The notes: generated from the letters alone by a model not told the origin. A stretch of 64,000 bases of DNA from Malurus cyaneus samueli (GCA_009741485.1 CM019236.1:32267529-32331528), one strand, 5' to 3'. Positions 39,601 to 51,724 are shown, counted from the stretch's first letter. Made by a program: numbers and translations.

Positions 39601-40183
39601 AAACCGGGTAAAAAGAAACTGCTTCTCTATCATGTTTCAGCATTTGGGGGTTGAAATACAAGGCAGAACTTTGATAAGGTAAAGACAAAAAGAAAAAAAA
39701 AAAACTACCACAGATAAACTGGAGATTACCAACAGACATTTAGTAGACATAATGAATCAGTAGCTCTGCTGAGAGTTTAACAAAGGCACCATTGTTCTGC
39801 CACACAACAGGGGTGAGAGGTTAATCAGACGCAAGAGCATACTAAAATTTGGGGACAGGATAAGATATTAAACCTTCCGAAATATCAAAAGCGCACTTTT
39901 GAACTTTTTCACCCCTCTTCTTTGGCATCTTCACCTCCCCTGGAACAAATCAAGATATCCTGATCTCATTAAATGGCTGTTTAACTTACTTTTCTCAGAA
40001 AGCCGTCATTCTCCAAGTGAGGAAAACCTGTCGTTTTTCTATATTGACTCAATTTCCCAGGGTACAGGCTGCTCTTGTGTTTCAGCTTTTGAACACCAGA
40101 AAAAGTTTTGGATTTCACATTTGGAGCCTCTGTACTGGGATTTTGAAAGATTCCATAAAACTATGTCTGATATTCTTCAGCTT

Positions 40184-40250
40184 AAAGATACTCTCTGAAG
40201 ATTAGCCCCCACAAACAAAAGATACTCTCTGAAGATTAGCCCCCACAAAC
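40184..40250. repeat. Perfect tandem duplication, period 34 bp
   Basis: A 33-base string starting AAAGATACTCTCTGAAG occurs at 40184-40216 and again identically at 40218-40250. Confidence 0.98.
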
Positions 40251-41174
40251 AGCACTGTAGTGGTTTGCATTGCTCTTACTCTTTCCCTCCAGTAAATTAA
40301 TATAACTTCATCCACATCAGCCCTTTGAATTCTTTTTCTAAGTAAATTCTAACACTAATGTCTCATGCTCTCTCACCTCGAGCGGCATATATGTCAACAC
40401 CCTACATTCCTGCCTCTCTCTAGCCCAGTCTCCACCCCTAATGATTTCTTATGCTATTCCCAATGAAAGCAATTAGCAGCACCAAAGCTCATTCCCTCCT
40501 TCCTGCTGGCAGACACAGAACCTTTCCTCTCAGCCTGTTTGCCTGCAGGCAGGACCATTGTGAAGACAAGTGTTCTCTGTTCCTGTCACAGGTCCTTGGC
40601 GAGGGCGCTCCGCGCGCGTCCCTTCCCTCCAGGAGACAAAGCCAATAACTTCAAGAAGGCATTAATAATCAATTTTGGGGCTACAGCTGTCCCTACCCTG
40701 GAAAGAGTTGTCTGTCCACCTCTTGTGCTGATATGCACCCTTTAACTGCATCAACAGTGAAAATGGGATCTTACAGTTCATTCTATCCTCCCTGAGCAGC
40801 CTCGTATTTCAACAGTACGTGTTAAATGTTTCACCAGTTTTCTAATGCTCCCTTTTCTCCTCTTCTTCTTCCAGTCTAGAGGAAATTAAACATTTACAAC
40901 TCCTTAATTCAGAACACATTTCAGTCGAGTTCTCAGTCTCAAGAGCAAGATGTTTTATGGTGGTCAATTTTGAGATTCAGCAGCAACTGCCTGCCTTCTA
41001 AATGGTTTATATTTGTCCGGGCTTCCTCTGAAGTGCAGAGGACAAATTTGGACAAATCTTTTCAGACATTCTGAAGCCTTCTGGACCACACTGATCTCCT
41101 TGTTCTGAAGACCAGCTACAGGATACATGGAAGCAGAATTGAAACTGCATCAGAGAAAGTCCAGATTGAACAAT

Positions 41175-41375
41175 GAGCAATAGTTTTTCACCCAGAGAGT
41201 GGGAACCGGAACCAGCTCCCCTGGGAGGTGGTCACACACCAGCCTGAAAGAGTTCAAGGAACATCTGGACAACAATTTAATCATATGGTTTAGTGTTAGG
41301 TGATCCTGTGAGGATCAGGGAGTTGCACTTGATGGTCCTTATGGGTCTCTTCCAGCTCAAGGTATTCTGTGATTC
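41175..41375 (+). mobile_element. CR1 3' end fragment
   Basis: TTTTTCACCCAGAGAGTGGG, GAGTTCAAGGAACATCTGGAC, GGTTTAGTGTTAGGTGATCC, TCTTCCAGCTCAAGG and the tail ATTCTGTGATTC. Plus orientation, about 200 bp, 5' truncated. Confidence 0.9.
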
Positions 41376-42639
41376 CTGGCCAGGTACTTCAGTAGAAGGA
41401 ATAAATATCATATTGGAAAAAAAGGAGGAGAGAGCATATCCATCCTCTGTACTTTATGCATCTGTATTAAGCAGAGAACACAGTTAAATTAGAAACTTCC
41501 CTTTCAGTTAAAAGAAAAAGAAAACCATGCCCTGCAGGTACTGAAGGAAAAGGCAGGTATGATTCAGTTTGGTATAACAATAATCAAAAGTATATAGCTT
41601 AAATAGCACAAATGGGACACTTAGAGTGACAGGAAGATCACTGATCTCAAGGACAGGGAACCAGGGACAATTTTGTGTCATGTAGCATTCTCAGATTAAA
41701 ACCAAATGTCATTCAGACACGAGCTGGAGTTCAACAAGGCACAGTTGGCAGCAACAACACAGAGAAATTCAGTATGTGCTATGGAGATGGTTATAAATGA
41801 TCACTAATGACATGTTGGACATGAAAACTTATTCACCAGATCTCCTGGAGCCAAACAGATACTTCCATGGGGTTTCATGAATGCTACTTATCAGTCTGGG
41901 TTTCAGCAAGTCTTTCTATAGCTTCACTCCAGATTTACTTTTCACTTTTAATGGTAAAAGAAGTCACTAAAACAAAGAGTGTCTCTCTTGGGAGAACTTC
42001 CAAGCATTAAAAAAAAAAAAAATCCAGAAGTTTTTAAGTGCCAGCCTTCACAAATCCTTGATCTTTCAGAGAAAGTTCAAAGAAGACCACAGTCCTCTTA
42101 ACCTTTTGTTTTCCGTGGAATTTGTTGCTAAAGAATCCTTGCATTTGATTCATCAGTTTAAGTTTGTATATCAATGTGTAACCTAGTTTTGTTTCAGTAA
42201 AAAAGGGTATTTGTAGCCTAGTTTTCTGGCATCTGTCTTGAACAAGAATAGGGGGAAAAAACCCACTAAAACTCAATTAATGATTTGTCTTTTTAGGTAT
42301 CTTCAGACAAAGAATGCATCCCCAGCTCATCCAGATCTCTTTGTGCTGTTCTGACAATAGTAAGAGACAGAAAATCCTTGTAACTTGTTACCTGGTGCCC
42401 CTCTTCGTGAGAAGAATTGCCCCAGACTGGATGCTTTTCCTACTCTAAACTGCACAGCAGCCATGGTTCAGAAGATATATGATCCACCTTTGTGGTCTAA
42501 TAATTGTCCCACTCATAATTTTCCAGATTTTATTTAGTGGCCATGGATAAGGTTGTGGGATGCTCAGTGTCTTCTTTGCCTTGGACTTTGCTGAAGGAGT
42601 CTCCCAAACCTTCATGTCTACGGACAGGGTTCCAGGAAG

Positions 42640-43925
42640 TAAGGGGATTCTGGGTGTCAGTGAGGACTTCTAACATCTCTGGAGCAATCCTGACCCCCCC
42701 ACATGTGCATAGAACCCGAAAGGATACAGCAAAAGGTGCTGAGAAAGCTGGCTGACACCCTAGCATGGCTACACCCTAATATCTTGACAGGTCATGACTA
42801 CAGAAAGGTGAATCTAGTACCTGTTCCTTACAAACAGAAAAGACGGGTCACCTGATGAGCTACAAGCCAGTTATCATCCCAGATTCTGGGAAATTCATGT
42901 AGCCAATCCTCGTGGAAATTTCTTCCAGCCATGAAGGTGCTGGCTGTGGCAAGTAACAACATCATGCATTTACCAAGAGTAAAAGTGAGAGCTGTGGATG
43001 TAATTTACCACAACATTAGTAACCAGCCAACTCTGCCATGACAGTTTTGTGTTCAGGTGCTGAACTCTGGGTGGGGAGATAGCTACATGACTAAAAAAAA
43101 TATTTTCTTTTTTGGTGATTGGGTGTAAAGGCTGGTGATTACTGGTTTGTGCCGAACCTGGAAACTGGTTAGGAGTGGCATTCCCCAAGGGTTTGTTGGG
43201 ATCTGTCCTGTTTTACACCTTTATCTGTGTCTTGAGGGAGCAGATGTAGTGCACCTGCCTCAGCTTTGCATACAACACCACGCTGGGTTGCCTGATGGCA
43301 GGGCTGCATGGCCTGGGCAGGTGTGAGGAACAGGATGCGGGTGACCCTGTGACATTAACAAGGACAATGCTCAGCTCTGCTACGGGAGGCAGAGAGCTGC
43401 AGCGCTGCAGACTGGATCTGGGGAGCAGCTCCGGGGGAACAGCCAGGCAGCAACGTGAGCAGGCGCCAGCCGTGTGGAATGTACAAGCCACGGATCATCC
43501 CCTCTTCTCTCTGATCAGACCAGGTAAGAAATATTGCTTTAAATACAGGAGAAACATTAACAGGCTGATGAAGAGTTGAGGGAAGCCACCAAAATGATGG
43601 GGCTGAAGCTCTCCCTGCAAAGGGAGCCTGCAGGACCAGAGCTGATTCAGCTGGGAGAAGGGATGACTTTGGGGGCATGGAGAGGAGGGGATGGAGGAGA
43701 CAGAGCCAGGCTCTTCACAGCAGTGTGTGTGGGAGGGTAAGAGGCAGCAGCCCAAGCTGACACATGAGAGGCTCAGGCTGGAGATAAAGGGAAGATTTTT
43801 GCTTATGAAGACAGACCAGCCGTGGAGCCAAGGTACAGGGAGGTTGGGTTTCCTGGTGGTCTAGACCTCAGCTGAGCTTGCTGTGGGTGGAAACTGGAAC
43901 TGGAGAGCTTTCCAGTACCTTCTGA
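42640..43925 (+). mobile_element. CR1 LINE fragment spanning a decayed reverse transcriptase
   Basis: A plus-strand CR1 copy of about 1.3 kb. Segments in order are GAGAAAGCTGGCTGACA (about 42740), a degraded GAGAGCTGTGGATGTAATTTACC (about 42988; the palm-domain first Asp region), AGTGGCATTCCCCAAGGGTTT (about 43174), and CAGCTTTGCATACAACACCA, where the catalytic FADD box would be but the codons read F-A-Y-N (43265-43276). Sequence corresponding to the ORF2 end and 3' part follows. Frame is lost by indels. The 5' limit is approximate. Confidence 0.8.
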
Positions 43926-44534
43926 TTTAAAATATTCGATTATTTTGTTCTTCTACTAACCTACATGCTCTACCTCATTCAACTACACTCTTTTTCTCCA
44001 CTTAGGCAGATTAGAGCCTTGGATTAGAAAAAGAATTAAAACCATCAGCTGTGGCAAAACAAAAAGCATTCAGGAATGCTCCAGGAAAGTTAGCAAGTCT
44101 TTATCACTACTACAATCCTATTAACTAAAACAGGATCTTACTAAATTCTAGAATGTGCAATCAGTTCCTTCTATTTCCTAAACTTCCCTTTCAGAAATCA
44201 CAGATGCACTATTTAACCAAAACTACCGTAACACAAATACCAAAACCATAACTAGTTCAACATAACACAGTAACCCTTGTGGCTGGACACTCAGGTTTTG
44301 TATCTTCTGTCCTTTAAGAAGAAGCAATTGGAAATTTTCCATGGTGTTGGAGAGATTCACTGCCCAGTCAGCCACAGTGACACACTACAGGTCTTCACCT
44401 TAAGTTTCTCCTTTTCTACATGCACTACATGTTTATTAGAAATTCTGAAGGCTGCATCGTGATTCCAATATTAAGATCTTGGTCCTGCAAACCAACACTT
44501 CCCTGACAGCCATGTGAGTCTCACAAAGAAGACT

Positions 44535-44935
44535 GTAAACCAGACTAAGAGACTTAAAGTTGTTCAGCCTGGGGAAAGCTTTGGGGAGACCTCATTGCAG
44601 CCTTCCCATAAATACAGGGGGCTTATATGAAAGACAGAGAAAGACATTACACCAGGGCCTATAGTGACAGGACATGGGATAATGATTTTGAACTGAAAAA
44701 GGGTAGGATTAGAATTTAAGAAGAATTTCTAGACTGTAAGGGTGGTGAGGCAGTGGAAGAGGTTGCCCAGAGAAGTTGTGGATGCCCCATTCCTGGAGAT
44801 GTTCAAGGCCAGGCTGGATGGAGTTCTGAGCAATCTGGTCTAGTGGGAGGTGTCCCTGGCCATGGCAGAGGGTGGAATCAGGTAATGCTTAGCAATCTCT
44901 TCCAACAGAAACCAAGCTATCATTCCATGACACAG
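44535..44935 (+). mobile_element. CR1 LINE 3' fragment
   Basis: Plus-strand CR1 3' end: TTGTTCAGCCTGGGGAAAG, TAGTGACAGGACATGGGATAA, AAGGGTGGTGAGGCAGTGG, TTGCCCAGAGAAGTTGTGGA, CTGGTCTAGTGGGAGGTGTC. The tail is degraded (TCATTCCATGAC). About 0.4 kb. Confidence 0.9.
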
Positions 44936-45317
44936 GACATGCATTATTAATTATATAAGAAGAAAAGTTATCACTAGTATAAAATCCAGAGCCAACCAAG
45001 GACATTTGGACTGTAAGGCCAATGTAAGGCCTGTAAGGCCAATATCGAAATTGTTGAAAAGACTCCTTTAAAATTACTTCCATTTCTTGTGAATAGGGGG
45101 AGATCTGTACCAACTTTGGTCCTTGGATAGAAACTACTTATCAAGGAAAAGTAAGAGCCTATTCTTAAAGGAACAGTGACATCAGACTCATAAGACTGTG
45201 CCTGGATGCTCAAAGACACTTTTCGTTTACTTGAATACTCAGCTCCCGAGAAAGGGCCAGCACAGACAGCTTCCCAAAGAATCTGGCAAATGCCCAATGT
45301 GATTCTCAAGGAGAAAC

Positions 45318-45378
45318 CATGGGGCTGGACCAGATGTTTTCTCGAAGTCCCTTCTAACCTCAAAAATTTTGTGAAACA
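45318..45378 (+). mobile_element. CR1 3' tail fragment
   Basis: GGGGCTGGACCAGATG, GTCCCTTCTAACCTCAAAAA and a degraded ATTTTGTGAAAC tail match the CR1 3' terminus in plus orientation. The 5' limit is unclear; 45190-45318 may belong to it. Confidence 0.65.
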
Positions 45379-45379
45379 G

Positions 45380-46216
45380 AATCAATCTTGCTTTCCTTAC
45401 TTTAACTCCTTTTGAAGAAGAAACTGTAAATCCAGTGTTGATTTAGGCCACCAAAGGTTCAGCAGATGTTTAATGCATCACATTGTCATGGGAAGAGCTT
45501 GAGCCTGATGTTTTAATGTTAAGAGTCACTATTTTTAGAATTTGAATCAGAAAGAAGCGACAACATTGCATACATGGAGAGAGAACAACTCTCTCTCACC
45601 CACTTCCGCCCTCCAGGAAATACTAATCTGTAACCACAAAAAAGGATAAAGAAAATTCATCTGAGCAACCAGCATCATGGCTAATTGTGAAAATAATTTA
45701 GCTTAAACCAAGGCAGTGCAGAATTCTGTTCCATAGCTGCAAGTGCCTATTGCAGCAACCTATCCTTTTACCTGTAACTGTGCAAAGAGAAAGAGCTGTT
45801 TAGCACAGAAAAACCCCAGCAGCCACTCAATTAAGTGTTTACATAGGTTGAGAGCAAATGTCCAAGGGAGTGTAAGGAAGAGATAATCAAAACCTAATCG
45901 AGTACCTTAATTGCTGACTTCACTCGATACATAGGCTGAAATTCACGCATTTCCACACTAACAGTAAAAATAGCATTTCTAGGCTGCCCTGCTTGCAGTG
46001 GTCCAAAACACCATCAAGCCACATCTTCATCTTAGACATGTCCACTCTCAGAGAAGCTTATTCTTAATTCTTTCAATAACTTACAGTACATTGGGCTAAC
46101 AAACCCAAAAACTAACGAAAGTAGGATTAACTTCTTATGTGCAAGAAATTTTTTGACAGAAAACATTTCAAAGGCTTATACTGTTGGACAGAAGTAGAAA
46201 ACAATTAATATTAATA

Positions 46217-46262
<46 letters not shown>

Positions 46263-48300
46263 TAGGAGTCACTACCGTGTTTCTCTTTTGTCTTATGCCC
46301 TTCCCAAAGAAACAGCCACATCATAATAACCCCACCCCAACCCTAACCAGGTGCCTATCAAGCATGGAACTTTCAGCTGGGGACTAACAGAGCTGCAAAA
46401 AAGAATTAAAATGTTTAGCTGAATAGGCAAAGTGAAAACGTAGCTGCTCATGAAAATTGAATGAAAACTGGTTCATCTTGGATAGCCTGGGTGGTACTGG
46501 CTGAGCGTATCATGACTGTTTCCTCTGCACCACTCAAAAACTGAGCCCTCCCCCAGCACTTTGCACCATTTCTAGACCACCCACTCAGATGAGGATACAC
46601 AAACCACATGTGCTAGGAATGTCTGCCCTGCACTGAAAGCAGTATCAGCATTATGATCTTATTCCTTGCACAGCCACCATTTTAATACAAACTTACTTGT
46701 AGTTTCATTTCCTTTGATTCTTTAAAGGTTTGTATGTAGTCAATGGCTATTAGATGCTTAACAATTTGAAAGAGGAATGTAATTGTAGGAAAAAACCAGC
46801 ATGACCAGAGTACAAATATTTTTAGGAAGTATTTCCTGTCCTTCTTTCCTCCCCCTAAAGAAATAGGCTTTATTTCTAGTTCTTACTAAAAAGCTGTAAC
46901 TGACTCTTCACAAACTCACTCTTTCCTAAATAGGACTCATATGTTGCATTCTGTCTCTCAGTGATGATAAATGATAAAAATTATAAAAGGTAATAATTTA
47001 TTCCTTGCTGTGATGAGAAGAGTGAAGTTTACTAATAGAAATCCCAGCTTTATAGCATTATTTTTCTGAAGGAACATAAGAAAATGCATAACCCATTTTA
47101 TGGAAGATTCAGCAAATGGTTACTTCCAGTCAGAATTACATTGAATGATAATAAAGATACATTTGCTGCACTCACAGGCCTACATTTGACTTCACTCTAA
47201 TTTTCAGATTGGAAAAATTAAAAGTAAATGAAAAATGCAAGATTATCACTTTGCAGTACAATCAGTCTGGCCGAGGTAAAACATAGAATGTAAGTCAGAT
47301 GCAATACTGAAACAAACGAGAAACAGACATTAGCATCCCAAAAACAGCCTAATTTTTTTTTATGTTGCTGCAATCTCAATCTCCCTCTGTCTCTACTCAG
47401 CAGTAACTGCACCAGATTTTACTGTAGCAAACCAAGGCGGTTGTGTTAGTGCACAACCTTTACACCATTTTTTCTGTCTTTCCTCCACTCCACCCCACAG
47501 GCCAGGGCTTTGTTCTCACTGTGGCAATACTTCTCTTTCCTGTCTAGTCACAGTGCCATTTCTTGCTGCTCAATCAAATGCAAGGCCCTTACAGTGAGTG
47601 TGCTTTGATGTTAATTTATCTGTCCAGACACAGAGCCAGCCTTGTAAATGTCATTGGTTTAGCAGTGTTAATGCACTGATTAACTCCCAAGCACGCACAA
47701 AAGCACTGCAGATACACATTTTAGTCCCTATCATCTCTTGGTAAGGCTTTTATGCCCAGCAGTTGAGCTTCTTCATACAGTGTACAGAGCAGCTTCCTGG
47801 TGTACATTCTACTGTATGCTGCTTGGCAATTAGGAAAACTACCAAGGCTCATAAAAACACATGCCTCACACTTGTTAAACTTTGGAACATGCCTCATTTC
47901 ACTGCTTATTTGTGTAGCTCCTGCTGTGGCTGAAAACCTGACAAAATTTTCGTGACACTTAATTTCTGCAAACCATGGACCAATGAGCAAACACAAAACA
48001 GACTCTGCAAACTGAAATAAGAGTTTACTAAAAGATAGTTTGCCATTAAACTGCAAGTGGTAAAAGAGAGGATATGGTGTACATGAACAAATCAAACATC
48101 CTACCATGACAGAAGTGTCTATAGTAAGATAATGCATACAAGCAAATGAACAGGGAAGTTTTCACTTCAGACAATTCTACAGCTTTCCCATTCATTTTTC
48201 AAACTAAGTGACAGGTCTTGAAATCAATGGGTCATTCAAGAGACACCAAAACACTGGTACAGCTTCTAGGAAAGGACGATTATACCAAGTAAGGACCAAG
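45380..48300. other. Intergenic sequence just downstream of MLLT3
   Basis: Unique AT-rich sequence apart from an (AAT)n microsatellite. A 138-codon open frame at 47721-48137 (minus) is unrecognised and probably chance. The stretch about 47400-47710 is less AT-rich, low in repeats and could be conserved non-coding DNA, but that needs an alignment. Confidence 0.6.
46212..46263. repeat. (AAT)n microsatellite
   Basis: About 15 near-perfect AAT/TAA units. Confidence 0.97.
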
Positions 48301-48325
48301 GACTCAAACGAGCTTGTGAAAGTAC

Positions 48326-48331
48326 TTTATT
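48326..48331 (-). promoter_or_regulatory. Candidate distal MLLT3 poly(A) signal (AATAAA)
   Basis: The minus strand reads AATAAA, then about 10-12 bases to CA cleavage candidates (about 48315-48318), then a G/T-rich stretch (GTTTGAGTCCTTGGTCC). That is the arrangement of a working vertebrate poly(A) site. It is the best-formed of the candidates I checked. Confidence 0.45.
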
Positions 48332-48574
48332 TCACTGTGAGAATGGGAAAGAAGAACAATGGGTGAGGCAAAACCCAAGAACTTGTAATTTCCTTTCCAG
48401 AGACGAAAAGAAACTTTAATAGAAATATACTGGGCTCTCCAAATGCACCGCATTGTGCGCATTTTGTTTCTGAAATTGAAAGTACGGACTTTTTCTAAAA
48501 ACACCAAACCAATGAAGAGAGAGAGGAATGATCAACCATTTCTTACAGTCCAAAGGCTGAAGACTGAGCACGGG

Positions 48575-48580
48575 TTTATT
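48575..48580 (-). promoter_or_regulatory. Alternative MLLT3 poly(A) signal (AATAAA)
   Basis: AATAAA on the minus strand followed by CA dinucleotides and a GT-containing stretch within 50 bases. It lies about 250 bp before the preferred distal signal and could be used instead. Confidence 0.3.
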
Positions 48581-50507
48581 TTACCTTGGAAGACTCTCTT
48601 CACTTCAGTGTAGGAGAGGAGGAAAGACAGCCCCTTCCCCTGTTTTTCTAGCTCTTCTTCTTTAGCATGGACCCAAATTTAGATGATACTGAAATTCTTG
48701 TAAAGCCTCTCGGCTGATTAGAATTTATAAAAAAAAAAATAAAAAGAAAAAAAAATTAAAACTTGTCTACCCAATTAGACATCCACTTTCTAAGGAGGAA
48801 AGTCACTAGCAAGAAAACTGTCTTTGCTACTGGATAAAAGTACTGGTCTAGTAACAGTGACTCACGCTGAGAATTACTTTAGATACTGGAATTTACTGCT
48901 AGTCTCTGTCTGTCTGGTTCCAATTTTTTCATACAACTGTTTTAAACATCTTTAAGTAAAGCTCGGAAACATTGGTTGCCAAAACACTTCAACCCATCCC
49001 AAAGATCAATGCTCACAGACATTAAAGACATGGAAGGGTATCTTCCTGTTCTTCCTTTAAAAGGAATATGAATGTCTGAAATCAGGTGAACATAAGATTC
49101 ATTTTGTTCCCAGATACAAAATTCAATGAAAATAGCTAACTTAAAAATTTATATCAAAACTTATTCACTCTGTTTCTATCAGAGTTTTGTGAAAAAGTCA
49201 ACACACACATTGATGCCAACAATTTTCTTCTCTCTCTCATTGAATTAGAAAATTTAAGGGCTTAAGGATGATACACAGTTTGCATGAAATTCAGCTCTGA
49301 TTTGATACGGTAATTGCTGTCATCTCCCTTTTATGCCTATTAATCTAGTTTCTCTTTCCCTCCACCCCTGTTCTCAGTGTATAATAAAGCTTATCTGGTA
49401 CTTTAAGGGTAAAATGATTCATTTCACCATTTCTAAAAAAACAGTGCAATAGTCGTACTAGAAGTATCCCCTTCTGAAACTCAATGAGTCTTTACCACAA
49501 GACTTAGTTAGAAAAGTCTAAATGGACAAATTTCCATATACATCTGGTATAACTAAAAGACAGGAAAGTTGAACACACATTTGTAGACCAAAGATTTTTA
49601 AGGTTGCTCTTAGAATACCAAACATTTTTATATAAAACAATCAATAAAAATTGAAGTTTATCCCCATTACATGCACCCCTTTTCCCTTCCCCATCATCAC
49701 CTGCCTTCTGTCAATAGTAAAGTTAACATTACACTCCTACTCGTCCAACCCCTTCCCCAATTGCACATTAAGACATGGACTTAGAAGAACAACATAACGC
49801 TTCAAGTATGCTTCATGCCAATCATCAATAAGAGTCATAACATTACTGAAAAAGTACACTTATTCTTCGGAAGCCTAAGGAGGACTTCCGGTGGAGTATG
49901 ATCAAACGACATTTTAAATAAGAAAAAAAGCCCCCAACCCAATATGTATCGTGCCCTTTCAAAAAGAGTAAAGTGTAAAATTTTCTTTGGACTTAAAGAA
50001 ATAGTATTAAGATTTACCATCTGAATAAGAAATAACCCCAATAGTTTTTCAGTGCTGCACAAACTGTGCACAGGAAACAGTAAGTCATAAAGATACTACT
50101 GTTCAGCTCTACACATAGAGACTACATGTGGCATATAAGCATACGCATGACATACTGGCCTGTCTAGTAACAAGATACATTTTTTTAGTCTGGTAAACCT
50201 GAATAAACCTTTGCATCCAGAAGTATTTTAAAAATTATTTTCTTTTTTCATTTAGGAATTTGGATTTTTAACACAAAGATGATGATTTCTTCAAGAAACC
50301 ATCTGCAATATTGAGAGCATGAAGCATTGATGTGAAACTGAGTACACATCCTCTCATTTGATCATGCATAAACAAGGATCCTGATTTTAAGAAATAATGG
50401 ATGGTACGAAAGAACACTAATTTTTATAGACAAGAAATTCTTCTGGAAACACAATCAGGTTATTGAACAGATACCAAAATCTGGAAAGCTTAAAAAGCAT
50501 ATATGCA

Positions 50508-50539
<32 letters not shown>

Positions 50540-50541
50540 CA
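50508..50541. repeat. (TG)n(TA)n microsatellite in the MLLT3 3' UTR
   Basis: About 8 TG units run into about 8 TA units on the plus strand. In the MLLT3 sense this is a TA run followed by a CA run. The edge of the TA part spells TGTATATA on the sense strand (plus 50534-50541), which matches the Pumilio consensus but may be a by-product of the repeat. Confidence 0.9.
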
Positions 50542-51005
50542 GGTGTGGTACATTTGTATATATAAACACACACATATAGAAGATATCATACATGTATTTA
50601 TTCCAACATTTAACTGTATACAACATTTTTTTTTCTTTTCAAATAATTTTAATTTAGCAGTTGTAAAAAACAAACTAAATCAGAAAAAAAATCCCCAAAA
50701 CAAACTAAGCAGATCATATACTACATGAACAAACAAAAATGTTATGCAAAGTTTTATGGTAGAAGTGAGTCACACACTGGCAGAAGAGTGTTGAAACTCA
50801 AAGTAATAAATAGTTCCAAATCAAGAATTTTCTACAACATTTTCTTTAAAGACAGGACCAGCACTTTTATGATGAACTCCTGCAGAACACCTTCACCTTC
50901 ACATATTTAATTTTGCAACATTTAAACAGACAGAAGAATGCAGATTGCAAGAGTTGCCAGATTTAGGACAATATACATAACATTTTTTGTTAAAAGTCTT
51001 ACTGG

Positions 51006-51011
51006 TTTATT
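51006..51011 (-). promoter_or_regulatory. Proximal candidate MLLT3 poly(A) signal (AATAAA)
   Basis: AATAAA on the minus strand about 715 bp after the stop codon, followed by a T/G-containing stretch (TGTTATGTATATTGTCC). If used, it would give a short 3' UTR lacking the CA/TA repeat. Confidence 0.3.
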
Positions 51012-51724
51012 CACTGAGGCCAGACAGCAAGTCATATGAACCTATTTGGTACACTTGCTAACCATGGTCAGTAAGTGGATAGAATCAAGGACCTGCAGTC
51101 CAGTTTGTTGGGGTCCAACCCACTGTGGCAGATAGGAAACGAAATATAGGACCACTGTTTGGTTGCCAAGTTTGTATTTTGTTTCCTGGAACTTCAGGGG
51201 TGGAACCAAGACTGTAGTGTTTTAATTGACTAAAGAAAGATAGCATTTTAATAAGGTTGCTAGGCTTGTGAAAGTACTGCATCAAAAGGGCACACAAGCG
51301 ACCCCACTACTTGCAATATCTGGTAGTGTCACTCAGTGACTCACTGACTTTAGGATACATGTATGCAATAATAAATAGATCAGTTATGTAGTAAGGCAGT
51401 GTGTTGAACATGCATTCATCTTGTGGACTTGAATACCACAGAGAGAGATACATGATATCATACACATTCACTAAGAACAAGTATTTTTGTTTGTTTTTCT
51501 GTGTTTGTTTTTCAAGGCTATCCAGGCAAACTCTTCCAGAGCATTTTCTTCTTGAGAAGAGTGGTCCTCTGAGTCTGGTCACTTTTTCTCTCCCTTATCA
51601 AGAGACTGGCTTTAAGGAAAAATAAAAGGGGAAGAGGTTTTTGTTTTTTTTCCCTCCATTTTGGTCGCATCATTCTGCACATGTCATTTAAAGAACAGTT
51701 TTGATGCAGCCATATGCTGAATCC

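Larger units (their letters stand above)
32400..41174. other. Intergenic block without recognised genes
   Basis: 8.8 kb of AT-rich, mostly unique sequence. It holds a TATAGA-type microsatellite (34981-35088), a C/T minisatellite (36570-36608) and a 34-bp tandem duplication (40184-40250). The patch at about 35640-35860 has motif-like words (TGTGGTTT, TAATTA-like) and no repeats, and may be conserved non-coding DNA. No exon was recognised. Confidence 0.6.
48315..51724 (-). other. MLLT3: MLLT3 3' untranslated region (inferred extent)
   Basis: This is AT-rich sequence after the MLLT3 stop with no splice-like structure that I can see. Mammalian MLLT3 has a multi-kilobase 3' UTR, so about 3.4 kb is plausible. 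The distal limit is set by the AATAAA at 48326-48331 followed by CA dinucleotides and a GT-rich stretch. More proximal AATAAA hexamers lie at 48575-48580, 50597-50602 and 51006-51011. A TA/CA repeat lies at 50508-50541. Short open frames here look like chance. Transcript data are not available, so the extent is an inference. Confidence 0.5.

Noticed and set aside
1..48000. Searched by eye for SLC24A2 exons, the expected neighbour beyond MLLT3
   Set aside because: No open frame resembles the transporter's conserved membrane segments. It is probably beyond the left edge.
47721..48137. 138-codon open frame on the minus strand downstream of the MLLT3 stop
   Set aside because: No recognisable domain and no splice or start context. 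It lies at or beyond the inferred 3' UTR end. Length is within chance expectation for 64 kb.
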